A stretch of 28,378 nucleotides of DNA, taken from Ministeria vibrans ATCC 50519. Taxonomy: Eukaryota > Opisthokonta > Filasterea. A program made the translations under genes and the position numbers. The notes below the pieces were generated by a model. It worked only from the letters and a program-made list of their open reading frames with translations, ran no database searches and was not told the DNA's origin. Location of the stretch: NCBI GenBank assembly GCA_943704425.1, contig CALSCP010002215.1, forward strand, positions 1 through 28,378, given 5' to 3'. Positions 27,873 through 28,378 of the stretch are shown here, one piece after another (positions within the stretch are counted from its first letter, which is position 1; each line of letters opens with the position of its first letter).

Positions 27873-28378
27873 ATGCCTCCCGGGAAGGCAGCTCTAACTG
27901 CGCTGGTGAAGGAGGGCCTCGGCTCTGCGGCGGGTGACGTGATATCTGTGGGAACGAGGGTCGACGTGCAGCGGTCACCCGAGAGCCCCATTGCGCCGGT
28001 TCCGGTCCGCGTGCTGGCCGACGCGCGCCCCGGAGTGGTAGTCACGGTGCGTTCGGACCGTGTGGACGCGGTGATGAACCATATCGGCCGCTGGGGGTTG
28101 ACCATCGGACGATCGATTTTCAAATATGCGGACATCTCGATGCAGTTTGAAGTCTTTCATTCCGAATCCCTGAAACGCGTTGAGGTGACCGCCGCGATCA
28201 AGGCCCAGCTGCAGGCCTTGGACGTGTGCCACTCGACCCGTGAGCCGTCGTACGCTGAGGCACTGAGGGGCGCCGGACAGCGGCATTTTGTCTCAGTAAA
28301 GTGGAACGGCGACCAGCGCGCGCTCCACTTTCTGCCCCAGAGCGCCAACGAGCTACGTCACCACTCAGGCAACGTTCA
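27873..28378 (+). CDS. Partial GC-rich coding frame running off the window
   Basis: Open from the ATG at 27873 to the last base (168 codons), and open upstream to about 27800. It starts MPPGKAALTALVKEGLGSAA and reads RVDVQRSPESPIAPVPVRVL, MNHIGRWGLTIGRSIFKYAD, ESLKRVEVTAAIKAQLQALD and EPSYAEALRGAGQRHFVSVK. Third positions are mostly G or C, unlike the AT-rich DNA on its left, and the opposite strand is not coding-like. A PSYAEALRG-type phrase is common before the nucleic-acid-binding part of non-LTR retroelement ORF1 proteins, so a retroelement gag-like protein is one option. That is a guess: no zinc knuckle or reverse transcriptase is in view. It begins about 160 bp after the TTAGGG block. 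Confidence 0.55.
   Translation, partial: MPPGKAALTALVKEGLGSAAGDVISVGTRVDVQRSPESPIAPVPVRVLADARPGVVVTVRSDRVDAVMNHIGRWGLTIGRSIFKYADISMQFEVFHSESLKRVEVTAAIKAQLQALDVCHSTREPSYAEALRGAGQRHFVSVKWNGDQRALHFLPQSANELRHHSGNV

Noticed and set aside
27797-28348. Minus-strand frames at the right edge
   Set aside because: They are shadows of the plus-strand GC-rich frame, which has the better codon pattern and is simply cut by the window end.
1-28378. CRISPR array, rRNA or bacterial operon structure
   Set aside because: No regularly spaced identical repeats, no rRNA-like conserved blocks, and the genes are spliced and eukaryotic.

Overview
The window is eukaryotic nuclear DNA. Genes on both strands carry short spliceosomal introns (about 50-130 nt, with GTAAG-type donors and pyrimidine-AG acceptors). 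The products are eukaryotic: a D-type-like cyclin, a ubiquitin-fold protein, a RING-H2 protein, secreted proteins with signal peptides, and PIF/Harbinger and P-like transposons. Five TTAGGG units lie near the right end. Compact genes, tiny introns and a metacaspase-type active site point to a unicellular eukaryote (protist). The species cannot be fixed from the sequence. TAA, TAG and TGA all act as stops.

Layout. 0.1-5.9 kb: a 5.8-kb DNA transposon with 16-bp inverted ends, carrying a minus-strand transposase tentatively related to P-element/THAP9 enzymes and broken by a frame change and an in-frame stop. 6.2-9.5 kb: an A/T hairpin, a ubiquitin-fold plus P-loop protein, a four-helix membrane protein with pannexin/LRRC8-like topology, and a two-exon RING-H2 protein, all on the minus strand. 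9.97-14.1 kb (plus): a caspase-fold region with the HG and DCCHSG motifs. Phase-compatible exons run from it into a D-type-like cyclin, so this may be one fused gene of about 1,156 aa. 14.2-17.8 kb (plus): a small CxxC protein, an uncharacterised gene with a C-terminal CxG...CxxH motif and a probable 1-nt frame break, and short coding scraps. 18.0-22.0 kb: degenerate coding traces, plus two paralogous secreted proteins (minus) with L-domain-like repeats and the same intron position. 22.6-23.0 kb: short A-tailed repeats. 23.2-27.4 kb: a PIF/Harbinger-type element with perfect 25-bp inverted ends, a spliced and apparently intact transposase, and a convergent three-exon accessory gene. 27.4-28.4 kb: an exact second copy of a 115-bp sequence, a dispersed-repeat copy cut at a (TTAGGG)5 block, then a GC-rich reading frame that runs off the window.

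The clearest host genes are the cyclin, the caspase-like gene, the RING protein, the four-helix membrane protein and the two secreted paralogues. Most of the rest is mobile or decaying. Single-base frame breaks recur in several otherwise good coding stretches, so either gene decay or residual indel errors in the assembly must be considered. The observations most worth checking are the caspase-cyclin read-through, the telomere-repeat junction, and the Harbinger element with its accessory gene.
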